A DNA stretch of 64,000 bases from Larkinella rosea (GCF_003858635.1 NZ_RQJO01000008.1:1550001-1614000); one strand, 5' to 3'; positions 26,394-35,843 are shown, counted from the first letter of the stretch. Numbers and translations are program-made. Notes: generated from the letters alone by a model not told the origin.

Positions 26394-27497
26394 CTAAAGC
26401 ATTTTGTCAAACTCTTCGAGCTTAAAACGCACGGAGACAACGGAATGCTTTTTCTTACCTGGTTCATATTTAATGTAGGTGGTAGCCACCAGCGTGCCAT
26501 CCGGCAGTAATTCCAAACCCGGATATCCACAATCCGGACCCGCAAAACTATGTAGTAACTTGACGCGGTATTGACCGGACAACCCATTTATGATATCCGA
26601 ATAAGTGCCTACCCAAGCCACAAAATGGCCTTTTGTTGGACTGTTGGGAGCCATATCCCGGAAAACCGAAACAATTCGTCCATCCGGCATATAGCGCACC
26701 ATATGCCGATCACCAGTCAGGCCCCAGGGTGCTTCCACCGGCTTCGACCACGTTGTACCTTCATCATTCGAAACCATCATCAGGGACCGGCCTTTCCGCT
26801 GGTTTTCACGCATGATACACAGGAGCTCTTTGCCGTTTGGTGAGCGAAATACGGCGGGTTCACACGGCGAACGACCTTCCATTTCTCCCACCATAACGGA
26901 TTCTCCCCAGGTAACTCCGCCATCCTTTGAAATCGACTGCCAGATTTTTAAAGGTGAGCGGTCTTTGTCATCCGGCCCCCGGTGGTATAAGCCCAGGTAG
27001 TCGCCATTTTGCAACTTCACAATGCTTGAAAAAGCCATCACGCACGGTTTGCCCAGGCTTTTGATCGGTGTCCAGGTTTTTCCGCCATCCTCACTCCAGG
27101 TTTGTGACATGCCCGGACGGGCGGCAAACACCATCAGGCGAGACTTTCCGTTCTTGTCTTCCAGGTTATAAATACTGGGGCAGTTAAAAGCCGTGCTCCA
27201 ATCGGCAGGCGTCGAAATCGCTTCCCATTTCAACCCGCCGTCCGTACTTTTTGCCAACGGGCCGCATTTTCCACCATGATCAAATGACCACACACAAAAT
27301 AGGGTTTTGCCATCCGGCATCAAAACCGTGGTTGGATGGCCCTGATAGGTTTCTTCCGTCCCTCTGGCGATCACGATATGCCGGTTTTTCTCGCTCGACA
27401 CATCGAGAATCGGCAAATTCGGCTGATACGTTTGTGCTTTAGCCGCTACGAAGAGACAGGCAGTAAGCGCAGCCATTACCACTCTTTTTTTCAACAT
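26394..27497 (-). CDS. BNR-repeat sialidase-family protein, secreted (second paralog)
   Basis: 367 residues from the ATG at 27497 (MLKKRVVMAALTACLFVAAKAQ, a signal peptide); an alternative ATG at 27515 adds six residues, and the ORF beyond overlaps the next gene. Four Asp boxes (STDGGLKW, SEDGGKTW, SKDGGVTW, SNDEGTTW) show a sialidase-type propeller. Glu in SPCEPAVF, Arg in CIMREN and Tyr in CGYPGLEL fit active-site positions, but the first triad Arg of the FRIP motif is replaced by His-Pro (YQGHPTTVL). It may be an altered-specificity or inactive paralog. It lies 28 bases before nanA. Confidence 0.82.
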   Translation of the reverse strand: MLKKRVVMAALTACLFVAAKAQTYQPNLPILDVSSEKNRHIVIARGTEETYQGHPTTVLMPDGKTLFCVWSFDHGGKCGPLAKSTDGGLKWEAISTPADWSTAFNCPSIYNLEDKNGKSRLMVFAARPGMSQTWSEDGGKTWTPIKSLGKPCVMAFSSIVKLQNGDYLGLYHRGPDDKDRSPLKIWQSISKDGGVTWGESVMVGEMEGRSPCEPAVFRSPNGKELLCIMRENQRKGRSLMMVSNDEGTTWSKPVEAPWGLTGDRHMVRYMPDGRIVSVFRDMAPNSPTKGHFVAWVGTYSDIINGLSGQYRVKLLHSFAGPDCGYPGLELLPDGTLVATTYIKYEPGKKKHSVVSVRFKLEEFDKML

Positions 27498-27523
27498 TTT
27501 TGGGTCAGCTTGCATACTTTTAA

Positions 27524-28723
27524 TCAGTGTATTTTTTTCGCTTCGGCCTGCCCGTCCATCAGCCAGGCCATGTTGAATTTTTTGAGCACGACGCGGTATT
27601 TCCAGGTTCCGCCCGAGTTCTGGTTCGTTTCGTAGAGGCAATAGATGGTTCCGTCGGGACCAACGGCCAGGTCCGAATAACCCGCCGATTCTGGTTCCAG
27701 CACTTTTTTGATTGACCAGCTTTGGCCCTCGTCGAAGCTGACTTTCGCCATCAGATTCTGTCGTTTACGGAAATTATTGGCCACATTCAGCATCGAAGGA
27801 TCGGCCTGGCTGTCGGGGTTGACAAACAGCAGGGCGGTTTTGTGGGTGCGGTCGCCGGGAATCCGGATCAGGCTGGCCATGCAAACCGGGTCGAACAGTT
27901 CGTCGTCAAAAACCGGTTTGGTCCAGTTGGAAATGCCGTCGGGGCTGTAGGCCACCAGTCGCTGGTGCGGGGCCGATTCGCTGCGGATGTTGAGCATCAC
28001 GCGCCCGTCCGTCAGCTCCACAGCCACATTTTCGCTCGGATTGACCATTTCGGGCGAGTTATTGACCACGATGGCCCCCCGCTTCCAGGTTTTGCCCGCA
28101 TCGTCACTGTAAACCGTGGCCACGCACGACGGCCGGTGATCACCGCCCGGGATTTTCGGATTCGGTTCGCAGAGCCAGATCGGAATCACGATTCGCCCTT
28201 TGTTTTTGCCTTTTTCGAGCTGAATGGCGTGACCGGGGCCGGGCGCCAGCACTTTCCAGTTGTATTCGGGCCGGAATTGCTCAAAAGCGTAGGTGATGTC
28301 CTTCGGTTCCGTCCAGGTTTTGCCTTCGTCGGTGGATTTGATGTAATACGCATTGGCGTAATTCCGCTGGTAGAGCAGGTGAATGGTTTTGCCGTCGCGG
28401 TCGACAATCGGCGTAATGTTGCTGGTGGGCCGCTTGGCTTCGCGGGGCGCGATCACCACCGGTTCTTCCCAGGTTTTGCCACCATCGGCACTCCGGCGCA
28501 TCAGCAGATCGATGTCGGCCCAGTCGCCGGCACCCGTGACGCGGGCTTCGCAGAACGCCAGCAAAGTTCCTTTTTTGGTACAAACCAAAGCCGGAATTCG
28601 GGTGGTTGCGTAGGTCGTGCCGGGATCAAAAACCGGTATTTGCTCCGGTGTCGATTGCGCAAATACTGAAAACGCGGTTAGCAGGCTGAGCAGGGGGTAA
28701 AGGAAGAAGTGTCTGTTTTTCAT
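27524..28723 (-). CDS. nanH: Exo-alpha-sialidase, GH33 type, secreted
   Basis: 399 residues with a signal peptide (to about residue 22, FSVFAQS). It has the FRIP-like TTRIPALV with the first triad Arg, Asp boxes RSADGGKTW, STDEGKTW, SDDAGKTW and SFDEGQSW, a Glu in NPSENVAVEL, Arg in MLNIRSE and nucleophile-type Tyr in SAGYSDLAV. The set fits a catalytic GH33 sialidase that releases terminal sialic acid from glycans outside the inner membrane. Of the three BNR proteins here, this one best keeps the full active site. It follows susD after the palindromic element. Confidence 0.87.
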   Translation of the reverse strand: MKNRHFFLYPLLSLLTAFSVFAQSTPEQIPVFDPGTTYATTRIPALVCTKKGTLLAFCEARVTGAGDWADIDLLMRRSADGGKTWEEPVVIAPREAKRPTSNITPIVDRDGKTIHLLYQRNYANAYYIKSTDEGKTWTEPKDITYAFEQFRPEYNWKVLAPGPGHAIQLEKGKNKGRIVIPIWLCEPNPKIPGGDHRPSCVATVYSDDAGKTWKRGAIVVNNSPEMVNPSENVAVELTDGRVMLNIRSESAPHQRLVAYSPDGISNWTKPVFDDELFDPVCMASLIRIPGDRTHKTALLFVNPDSQADPSMLNVANNFRKRQNLMAKVSFDEGQSWSIKKVLEPESAGYSDLAVGPDGTIYCLYETNQNSGGTWKYRVVLKKFNMAWLMDGQAEAKKIH

Positions 28724-28746
28724 AAGTTTTGCGGTTTTTGGTGCCC

Positions 28747-28846
28747 GACGTACCCACGGACTTTAGTCCGTGTTTTTACCTTTCCTGACGAAATCTGTTA
28801 ACTCATTAATGGAAATAAAACACGGACTAAAGTCCGTGGGTACGTC
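28747..28846. repeat. Paired inverted repeat with TTTA-loop hairpins (copy 2)
   Basis: Perfect 30-base arms at 28747-28776 and 28817-28846 flank a 40-base spacer. Each arm holds CACGGAC-TTTA-GTCCGTG next to GTACC, identical to the core at 1298-1315. It sits between susD and the sialidase gene on the minus strand, where it could attenuate transcription so that SusC/SusD transcripts exceed sialidase transcripts. Confidence 0.88.
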
Positions 28847-28852
28847 AGCGGT

Positions 28853-30289
28853 TCAGTATCCCTGCGTTTGTTTGATCTGATTATTGAGTGACAATACCCG
28901 CGTGGCAACCGGCCAGTAGAGCGGAACGGTTTTGCCTTTGAGATTCGGAACAACCTGATACACATCGATCGTGCCGCCTTTGTGGAAGCGCACCAGATCC
29001 CACCAGCGTTTGGATTCGTCGAAGAGTTCGCGGCCGCGTTCGTCGAGAATGGCTTTTTCGAGGGCGGTTTTTTCCGTAATCGTTACGTCGGGAATCCCGG
29101 CCCGTTTGCGGATTTTGTTCAGTTCCACCAGCGCATCCGCCGACCGACCGAGGGCGGCCAGGGCTTCGGCTTTCAACAGAATGATGTCGGCAAAACGGTA
29201 GACAATCAGGTCGTCGTCGGCCACGCGGTCGTCGGAATATTTGGTGCCCCGGAATTTATTGGGCCAGGTGTAAATCACTTTACCCCCCTGCAATTCATCG
29301 ATGTACGTCGCCGGAATGCGTTTGTCCTGCGGATTGGCCGCAAACAGTGCCTTCACCGCCGGACTGGTGGCGTAACCCGCCTGAGCATAAAGAGGATCGT
29401 TGCTCAGTGGCAGATCAGCCGCGTTGTCGGCCTTGGCCGAATACGTATTCAGCGGCAGCGAAGCAAACGCGTACATGTTGGGTGTTTCGCTGCGGTTGAA
29501 ATATAGTGAAAAAATGATCTCGTTATTCAGTCGAACGGTAATGTCGCGGAAATTGGCCAGCAGCGTGACGCCGGATTTTTCGACTTCGGCAATGGCCGCC
29601 AGAGCCGCCGTAAAATCCGGTTCGCCCCCGGCCAGCACCTTCGCCGACCACAGTTTGACATCGGCTTTGAGCGCATTCACCGCCGGTTTGGACAGGCGGT
29701 TTTTGCTGATAAACCCGGCTTCGGGAAAAAGCGAAATCGACTGATCAATATCCGCGTTAATTTGCTTGAACACGTCGGCCACCGGCGAACGGGCAATGAG
29801 CGGCACATTTTCGTCCACGATTGGCGTCAGCATCAGAGGCAGATCGCCCCAGATTTTGGCCATGTAAAAATACATGGCCGCCCGCAGTGCCAGCGCTTCG
29901 GCTTTGATGCGGTTTTTCGTCGCGGGCGTCGCAAAAGTGAATCCCTCGATCTGGCTCAGCAGCAGGTTAATGTGGCCGATGGTGCCGTAATACGACGTCC
30001 AGTCGCGGGCGTTTTCGGGCGTGAGCACCTGCGCCCAGTAGACCGATAGCCGGGAATTGACACCCGATACGAACGATTCGCTGCGGTCTTCGCCAAACGA
30101 CAGATCGTTCATCTGCGTGCGGAAACTGCTGTAAACGCCATTCAGATAGGCCGCATAATCGTCTTCACTCTGCCAGAATACCTGATTGGTGATTTGCGAG
30201 CGGGGCGTTACTTCCAGAATTTCCTTACAGGAAGAGCCAATGCCCATCAACAGAGCCAGCAAGGGGATGGTTAAATTTATCTTTTTCAT
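28853..30289 (-). CDS. SusD/RagB-family nutrient-binding outer membrane lipoprotein
   Basis: 478 residues from the ATG at 30289 (MKKINLTIPLLALLMGIGSSC), with a lipobox-like Cys in GIGSSC; the frame extends to 30313 but adds nothing family-like. SusD features are visible: LEVTPRSQITNQVFW near the N-terminus, AEALALRAAMYFYMAKIWGDLPL (TPR-like helix), VYRFADIILLKAEALAALGRS, and the conserved C-terminal RGRELFDESKRWWDLVRF. It binds glycan at the cell surface and closes over the SusC channel. It lies 24 bases after susC. Gene context points to sialylated or ulosonic-acid glycans. Confidence 0.95.
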   Translation of the reverse strand: MKKINLTIPLLALLMGIGSSCKEILEVTPRSQITNQVFWQSEDDYAAYLNGVYSSFRTQMNDLSFGEDRSESFVSGVNSRLSVYWAQVLTPENARDWTSYYGTIGHINLLLSQIEGFTFATPATKNRIKAEALALRAAMYFYMAKIWGDLPLMLTPIVDENVPLIARSPVADVFKQINADIDQSISLFPEAGFISKNRLSKPAVNALKADVKLWSAKVLAGGEPDFTAALAAIAEVEKSGVTLLANFRDITVRLNNEIIFSLYFNRSETPNMYAFASLPLNTYSAKADNAADLPLSNDPLYAQAGYATSPAVKALFAANPQDKRIPATYIDELQGGKVIYTWPNKFRGTKYSDDRVADDDLIVYRFADIILLKAEALAALGRSADALVELNKIRKRAGIPDVTITEKTALEKAILDERGRELFDESKRWWDLVRFHKGGTIDVYQVVPNLKGKTVPLYWPVATRVLSLNNQIKQTQGY

Positions 30290-30313
30290 AAATGTCGGAT
30301 AGTGGATGAACAA

Positions 30314-33300
30314 TCAGAACCGGATGGTAGCACCGAGTGTGAACTGGCGGGGGCGTGGGAATGCGCCTTCATCGAACCCTTTGTACACTTCCGGATTCAG
30401 ACCCTTGTAAGCCGTCAGATAGCCCAGGTTATACACGCCCGCATTCAACTGAATCGAACCGGCGGAAATTTTGCGGCTGATCAACTGCGGCACCTGATAC
30501 GACAGCGACAGTTCGCGGAAGGCCAGAAAATCGCCTTTGGAATAGTAAATCGAGTTATCCACGCCGTAGGAGTCATCCAGTCCGACGCCGGTATACCCGG
30601 TCACAAAGCGAAGGTGGTTTTTATACCCCACATCGGCATCGCCCATGCTGAACCGCGGATACAATTTCCCCGCATCGCCCGAATTCATCCAGACATCGGG
30701 GCCGAGGGCTTCGGCCGGAGCACCTTCGTTAAAGGCCCGACCCTGGCCCATCGCCCGCGCCAGTGCCCCGTTGCTGATGACGTGCCCCATCGCGTAGTCC
30801 ATCGTAAACCGAAGCGTTAAGCCTTTGAACGAGAAGGTATTCTGCATGCCGCCAATTTTGTCCGGCACGCGATATCCCATGAAAACGAGGTCTTTGTTGT
30901 CGATAATTTTATCCCCGTTCAGGTCGGCCCAGTTCACATCACCACCGTGCTTGGGCTTGTTCAGGTTCCCCGCCGTTACCTGCAGGTCGTTGGGTGCGCC
31001 TTTGGCGGCTTCGTCGGTGGCAAAGATGCCGTTCGACTGCCAAGCCCACAGCCCCAGCGGGCGCTCGCCTTCGGCATACCCGCCGACTTCCATCTCCTTG
31101 CCGGTCGCCGGATCGAAGACGAGTCCGCCGTTGATGCGGTTTTTCGCCCGGCCGTTGGTCGGCAGTTTCACCACCGTGGTTCGGTTGAAGGCAAAGGAAA
31201 AATTCGTGTTCCAGCTAAACTTCCCGATTTTCAAAACCGTCGCGTTCAGCTCAACTTCCAGCCCCCGGTTTCGCAACTGGCCGATGTTGTACTTGATGCT
31301 CGTGAATCCCGATTCGGCCGCCAGCGGCAGATTATCCAGGCGGTTTCGGGTCAGTTTATTATAGACGTCCACCAGCAGATTGAGCCGACCGTTGAACAGC
31401 CCGATGTCGACCCCGCCATCGACGGTTTCGGTGGTTTCCCACAACAGGTTCGGGTTGGCCAGATTGCTCCGCAAAATACCAGCACCAGTGGCGTAAGCCG
31501 TTGATCCATAGCCGCCATACGTATCGGTATAGCCCAGACTATTCAACCCCGCCTGCCCGTAACTGCCCCGGATTTTAAACTGATTGACGAACTTGACCTT
31601 CCAGAAATCTTCCCGGTGGAGATTCCAGCCCGCCGAAACCGACGGAAACAGGGCGTACTGGTTGTTGGGTGCGAAGTTGGAAAAACCGTCGTAACGCAGG
31701 GACGCACCCAGCAGGTATTTTCCGTCGAAATCGTAGTTGACCTGACCAAAATAGCTGGCGGTTTTGGATTCATTGAGCGAAGAACTCACACTCTGATTCG
31801 GCTGAACCGTGCCGTTGATAATCGTACTGATCGGATCGCCGGTGAAAGTGAACAGGTAGTCCGTCGCCGACCGTTGCCCCGCGCCGGTCAGGTTTAAATA
31901 GGTGTTTCGGGTGAAGTTGAAACCGGCCAAAACCGTCAGGTTGTGGCGCGTGGCGAAGGTGCGGTCGAACTGCAGAATATGGTCCGTCATGATCTGCCGG
32001 TTGTTGTTCAGCGCTTCACTTTTATCCCGCGGCCGGGCCTGCTGCGCGAAGAACTTTTCGAAGTACAGGTTCTGCGAATTATCAAAATAAATGGACGCCG
32101 AAGGCCGGTAGTGCAAGCCCGGAATGATTTCGTAATCCCCCGCCACGCGAATGGTGGTCTGGTCGGTATTTGCCTTCCGATCCTGGTAATACAGCTCGTG
32201 CAGGCGGTTCCGAACGGTCAGGTTTTCACCGAATTGCGGTTTTCCATCGTCGTTATACAGCCGGAGCAGGTCCGGAATCCGGGTCGAGCGGGTCAGCGTT
32301 GCCTGCGAGTTGTCGATGTATTTGTTGTCGTTCCAGAGGTAGGACATATTCAGGTCGAGCCTAAACTTCTCGCTTACTTTGTAACCCGCGTTCAGCAAGC
32401 CGCTGAGCCGTTTGTAACCGGTTCCGAGAAATACCCCGCCCTGATCGACGTAACCGAACGACAGATTATAGTTGGCCCGTTCGGTGCCACCATCCACACT
32501 CACGTTGTAGTTTTTGGTTTGGGCCGTATTCCACAGAACGTCCTGATAGTGTGTGTCTTTGAAAATAATCGTTTTGCCGGGATTGACCGGATCGTCGATG
32601 GTTTCCCAGCCGTTTTTCATCAGATTGTCCACGTAGGGTTGCCCTTCCACGGCCACCAGATTGTCCACGTACGCGGGCGTCCACTTGGCATAACCGTACT
32701 GCCCGGCGGCCGTGTAGGTCGGCACCGTTGCGGAATTCCCGGCTACATACAACCGCTGATTGATGTCGAAATTGTCGATGCCCCGCGCCCAGGTTTTCCG
32801 TGCCAGTACTAAATAGTCCCGGGCACTGAGGTAGTTGTATTTCCGCGCCTGCGTTTCAAAACCGTGCTGGTAGCGAAAGGTCACGTTGGCTTTGCCGGTC
32901 GATCCTTTCCCGGATTTGGTCTTGATCACGATAACGCCATTAGCGCCCCGCGCGCCGTAAACCGCCGTCGAAGCGGCATCTTTCAGCACCTGTAGCGACT
33001 CGATATCGTCGGGATTGACGTCGTTGAACCGCCGGAAAACACCGTCCACAATGACCAGCGGGCCGCTATCCTCCCGGTTTTGCACTTCTTTGCCAGCGCT
33101 GTTCGGGCTTCCCGTTCCGTAGGGATTCAGGGTGGTTCCACCCCGGATCACGATGCTGGCACTGGCGCCCGGTTGCCCCGACAAAACCGGTACCGAAACC
33201 CCCGCCATCTTGCCTTGCAGCGCCTGAACGGGGCTGGTCGATGGAATGTTGCGCAGTTCTTTGGAGTCTAGTTTGGTGACTGAAGCCGTTGTTTTCGCGC

Positions 33301-33670
33301 GGGATTGTTCAGCGTACCCCACCACCACAACTTCGTTGAGCGATTTGGAATCGGTGAGGAGCTTGATGTCCAGCTGCGATCGGTCGCCAACGGCGAGTTC
33401 CTGGCTGATGTAACCGATGAAGGAGATCACCAGCGTGCTGTTGCGGTCCGGCACCGGAAGGCTGTACTGGCCATTGACATCCGTAGTGGTTCCTTTGTTG
33501 GTGCCTTTCAGCAGGATGCTGACGCCGGGCAGCGCTTCACCCGCATCCGACGTGACTTTGCCCTGAACGGTCTGCGAAGTTTGGCTAAACACGCTCGGGC
33601 TGGCCACCACAAGGAACAGGAACCAGAAGGTAAAGACACCTACCCGGTTTTTGTGTAGTCCTGTAATCAT
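30314..33670 (-). CDS. SusC/RagA-family TonB-dependent outer membrane receptor
   Basis: 1118 residues. The signal peptide ends at about residue 30 (VVASPSVFSQ). A carboxypeptidase-like CarbopepD_reg_2 domain follows (VQGKVTSDAGEALPGVSILL to ELAVGD), then the TonB-box area (LNEVVVVGYAEQSR), plug domain (TSPVQALQGKMAGVSV, IVIRGGTTLNPYGTG, VLKDAASTAVYGARGANGVI) and a beta-barrel to the terminal Phe (FTLGATIRF). It imports oligosaccharide across the outer membrane with TonB energy and works with the SusD protein downstream. A candidate GntR operator lies 32-42 bases upstream of the start. Confidence 0.96.
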   Translation of the reverse strand: MITGLHKNRVGVFTFWFLFLVVASPSVFSQTSQTVQGKVTSDAGEALPGVSILLKGTNKGTTTDVNGQYSLPVPDRNSTLVISFIGYISQELAVGDRSQLDIKLLTDSKSLNEVVVVGYAEQSRAKTTASVTKLDSKELRNIPSTSPVQALQGKMAGVSVPVLSGQPGASASIVIRGGTTLNPYGTGSPNSAGKEVQNREDSGPLVIVDGVFRRFNDVNPDDIESLQVLKDAASTAVYGARGANGVIVIKTKSGKGSTGKANVTFRYQHGFETQARKYNYLSARDYLVLARKTWARGIDNFDINQRLYVAGNSATVPTYTAAGQYGYAKWTPAYVDNLVAVEGQPYVDNLMKNGWETIDDPVNPGKTIIFKDTHYQDVLWNTAQTKNYNVSVDGGTERANYNLSFGYVDQGGVFLGTGYKRLSGLLNAGYKVSEKFRLDLNMSYLWNDNKYIDNSQATLTRSTRIPDLLRLYNDDGKPQFGENLTVRNRLHELYYQDRKANTDQTTIRVAGDYEIIPGLHYRPSASIYFDNSQNLYFEKFFAQQARPRDKSEALNNNRQIMTDHILQFDRTFATRHNLTVLAGFNFTRNTYLNLTGAGQRSATDYLFTFTGDPISTIINGTVQPNQSVSSSLNESKTASYFGQVNYDFDGKYLLGASLRYDGFSNFAPNNQYALFPSVSAGWNLHREDFWKVKFVNQFKIRGSYGQAGLNSLGYTDTYGGYGSTAYATGAGILRSNLANPNLLWETTETVDGGVDIGLFNGRLNLLVDVYNKLTRNRLDNLPLAAESGFTSIKYNIGQLRNRGLEVELNATVLKIGKFSWNTNFSFAFNRTTVVKLPTNGRAKNRINGGLVFDPATGKEMEVGGYAEGERPLGLWAWQSNGIFATDEAAKGAPNDLQVTAGNLNKPKHGGDVNWADLNGDKIIDNKDLVFMGYRVPDKIGGMQNTFSFKGLTLRFTMDYAMGHVISNGALARAMGQGRAFNEGAPAEALGPDVWMNSGDAGKLYPRFSMGDADVGYKNHLRFVTGYTGVGLDDSYGVDNSIYYSKGDFLAFRELSLSYQVPQLISRKISAGSIQLNAGVYNLGYLTAYKGLNPEVYKGFDEGAFPRPRQFTLGATIRF

Positions 33671-33701
33671 TTAGGGTTCTGGATTTAGAGGGAATGTAAA
33701 T

Positions 33702-33712
33702 ATGTAGTACAT
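33702..33712. promoter_or_regulatory. Candidate FadR/GntR operator upstream of susC
   Basis: ATGTAGTACAT is a palindrome apart from its central base, of the GT-N3-AC form bound by FadR-type GntR regulators. It lies 32-42 bases upstream of the susC ATG. The related AAGTAGTACAT occurs upstream of the GntR gene (34671-34681). I found no other copy by eye. Confidence 0.5.
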
Positions 33713-33911
33713 AATTACTTGTTTCTTTTCCTCCTGTCAAGCATTTGCGTGAATTTTTTTATACTCTATGGTTGAATAATTACATTACGAATAGAAATAA
33801 AAAAAGATGCCCTCATCAGGCATCCGGATATATACTTCATACTATACTAAAACCCTACAGTTTTTAGGTGTGGAGTTTTGTATTATTCGGTGAAATAGTT
33901 TTTTGACGAAA

Positions 33912-34610
33912 TCAGAGAAACAGGAAATGCGGATCGAGGTGTTTCTTCATGGCTTCCCGAAAACTGGTGGGATCGCCATGGCGGAGGATTGCCAGCAAAC
34001 CCGCGTGGGAGACGGCACCAACGGCGGTTTGGCCATCGGGACCGGCTTCGTTTTCGATGATGTACTGAAACATCGGAACCAGCAGTTTCTGAAACCGCCC
34101 AAGCGTTTCGTTGCCCGTCATGCGGTAGAGCGTGCCGTGAAACCGAATGTCGCACTCGACCCGTTCGACGTGTGAAGTAGCCTTCAATTCATCTTCCACA
34201 ATTTGCTGGAGAATCTGCAAATCCGTTTCTTTACGGCGCATAAAGAGCAAATCACCCATGCCGATTTCCAGGACCAGCCGGAGTTCGAAAAGCTGTTTCA
34301 TGACGTCTTTTCCCAGTAATTGCGGGTCCAGCAACCGTTCCAGACCGCTCAGCACGTCGGGCTCGGCCAGAATCATGCCCCGGCGCTTCCTGGTTTCAAT
34401 CATGCCCAGCATGCGCAGCCGACTCAGGGCTTCCCGCACGACGTTCCGGCTCACCTGAAGGGCTTCAGCCAGTTCGACTTCTTTGGGCAATGCGTCGCCG
34501 GGCGAAAAACCTTTATCCCGAAAATAGGTTCGTAATTTCTCCTCAACAACATCCGCCATTGTGGTCGACAGAATTGGCTCTATCTCAGGAAACGCATTCG
34601 ATACGGTCAT
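33912..34610 (-). CDS. FadR-subfamily GntR transcription regulator
   Basis: 232 residues. The winged helix is at about 18-85 (GFSPGDALPKEVELAEALQV, SRNVVREALSRLRMLGMIET, RRGMILA). The all-helical FCD ligand domain follows (LFELRLVLEIGMGDLLF, DIRFHGTLYRMTGN, SHAGLLAILRHGD) with Asp/His residues that usually bind a metal and an organic acid effector. NanR regulators of sialic acid genes belong to this subfamily, which suits the position upstream of susC; orthology to NanR is inference. It probably represses the locus and itself through the two GT-N3-AC sites. The 241 bases between it and susC hold the susC promoter region. Confidence 0.9.
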   Translation of the reverse strand: MTVSNAFPEIEPILSTTMADVVEEKLRTYFRDKGFSPGDALPKEVELAEALQVSRNVVREALSRLRMLGMIETRKRRGMILAEPDVLSGLERLLDPQLLGKDVMKQLFELRLVLEIGMGDLLFMRRKETDLQILQQIVEDELKATSHVERVECDIRFHGTLYRMTGNETLGRFQKLLVPMFQYIIENEAGPDGQTAVGAVSHAGLLAILRHGDPTSFREAMKKHLDPHFLFL

Positions 34611-34648
34611 GTAAGCTTACGGATAAAAAACGCTGATTGGATTCTTAG

Positions 34649-34681
34649 CAAAGATACTTGATAAATAGATAAGTAGTACAT
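34649..34681 (-). promoter_or_regulatory. Promoter -7 box and candidate operator of the GntR gene
   Basis: On the minus strand TATCTTTG (34656-34649) fits the Bacteroidota -7 consensus TAnnTTTG. The GT-N3-AC site AAGTAGTACAT (34671-34681) lies 14 bases further upstream, across the usual -33 region. No good TTG box is seen there. The overlap suits autorepression by the GntR regulator. Confidence 0.45.
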
Positions 34682-34695
34682 ATCTGAATCGGCTG

Positions 34696-34728
34696 TTTGG
34701 TCCGGCAATGAACTAATCGGCAGCTTTG
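34696..34728 (+). promoter_or_regulatory. Candidate promoter of the LLM oxidoreductase gene
   Basis: TTTG at 34696-34699 and CAGCTTTG at 34721-34728 (7 of 8 to TAnnTTTG) are 21 bases apart, the usual range for the Bacteroidota housekeeping sigma factor. The leader to the ATG at 34803 would be about 65 bases. Confidence 0.4.
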
Positions 34729-34802
34729 AAAGTAATACAAGCATCATTCCAGTTCTGAAAGTAGGAAAACCGCTTTCAGAAGACATTTAAACGCAATTAA
34801 AA

Positions 34803-35843
34803 ATGGAGTTAGGTATTAGCAGTTTCGGTGAAGTTTTGCCGGATGGCGTCGCCGGAAAAGCCGTCAACGCGCACGTACGCATGCAGCAGTTGCTGGCCGA
34901 AATCAAGCTGGCCGACGAAGTTGGGCTGGACGTTTTTGCGCTGGGCGAACACCACCGCCCGGATTTTATGGTGTCGGCCCCGGAGGTGATTCTGGCGGCT
35001 GCGGCTGCCATCACTAAAAAGATCCGCTTGTCGAGTTCGGTGACTGTGCTGAGTTCCGCCGATCCGGTTCGGGTGTTTCAGAATTTTGCTTCGCTGGACC
35101 TGATTTCCAGCGGCCGCGCCGAAATCATGGCCGGGCGCGGTTCGTTCATCGAATCGTTTCCGCTGTTTGGTTACAACCTGAAAGATTACGATGAGCTGTT
35201 TACCGAAAAGCTGGATTTACTCGTTGCCATCAACAAAAGCGAGCGCGTAACCTGGCAGGGGAAATTTCGGGCGGCTATCCATGATCTGGGCGTTTATCCG
35301 CGTCCGTACCAATCGGAACTCCCGATCTGGCTCGCCGTCGGTGGGACCCCCGCATCGGCGGTTCGGGCCGGAACGATGAATCTGCCGATGACGCTGGCGA
35401 TGCTGGGCGGTTCACCCGACCGGTTTGTGCCGTTTGTGAATCTGTTCCGGCAGTCGGCCCAGAAAGCCGGGCACGATGTTTCGAAACTACCGCTGGCGAT
35501 CAATTCGCATTTTTACATCGCCGATAATGCCCAGCAGGCTTCGGATGAGCTCTTTCCGTCGTACGAACAGATGATGAACCGCATCGGCCGCGAACGCGGT
35601 TGGTCGCCCATTGGCCGCGAGCATTTTGAGTACATGCGCCAATCCGGGCCGCTGCTGGTGGGCAGTCCGCAGCAGGCCATCGACAAGATTTTACATTTTC
35701 ACGAACTGTTCAACAATACCCGGTATCTGGCCCAATTGATTGGCAGTCATCAGCTTCCGCACGCTAAAGTGCTGCACGCCATTGAGTTGTTTGGAACCAA
35801 GGTGGCGCCGGTGGTTCGGAAGGAATTAGCATCGAAGAAATAA
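34803..35843 (+). CDS. LLM-class flavin-dependent oxidoreductase
   Basis: 346 residues. Bacterial-luciferase-like TIM barrel: [15 protein letters not shown] start, [53 protein letters not shown] and [18 protein letters not shown] are typical of the group. It should use reduced FMN to oxidise a small molecule in the cytoplasm. The substrate is not readable. It is divergently placed from the GntR gene, 192 bases away, and is followed by a GTTGTCGCT palindrome, so it appears to be a single-gene unit. Confidence 0.9.
   Translation: MELGISSFGEVLPDGVAGKAVNAHVRMQQLLAEIKLADEVGLDVFALGEHHRPDFMVSAPEVILAAAAAITKKIRLSSSVTVLSSADPVRVFQNFASLDLISSGRAEIMAGRGSFIESFPLFGYNLKDYDELFTEKLDLLVAINKSERVTWQGKFRAAIHDLGVYPRPYQSELPIWLAVGGTPASAVRAGTMNLPMTLAMLGGSPDRFVPFVNLFRQSAQKAGHDVSKLPLAINSHFYIADNAQQASDELFPSYEQMMNRIGRERGWSPIGREHFEYMRQSGPLLVGSPQQAIDKILHFHELFNNTRYLAQLIGSHQLPHAKVLHAIELFGTKVAPVVRKELASKK

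Noticed and set aside
28853-33670. Starch utilisation system because of the SusC/SusD pair
   Set aside because: No amylase or GH13/GH97 gene is near; all neighbours are sialidase or keto-acid sugar enzymes.
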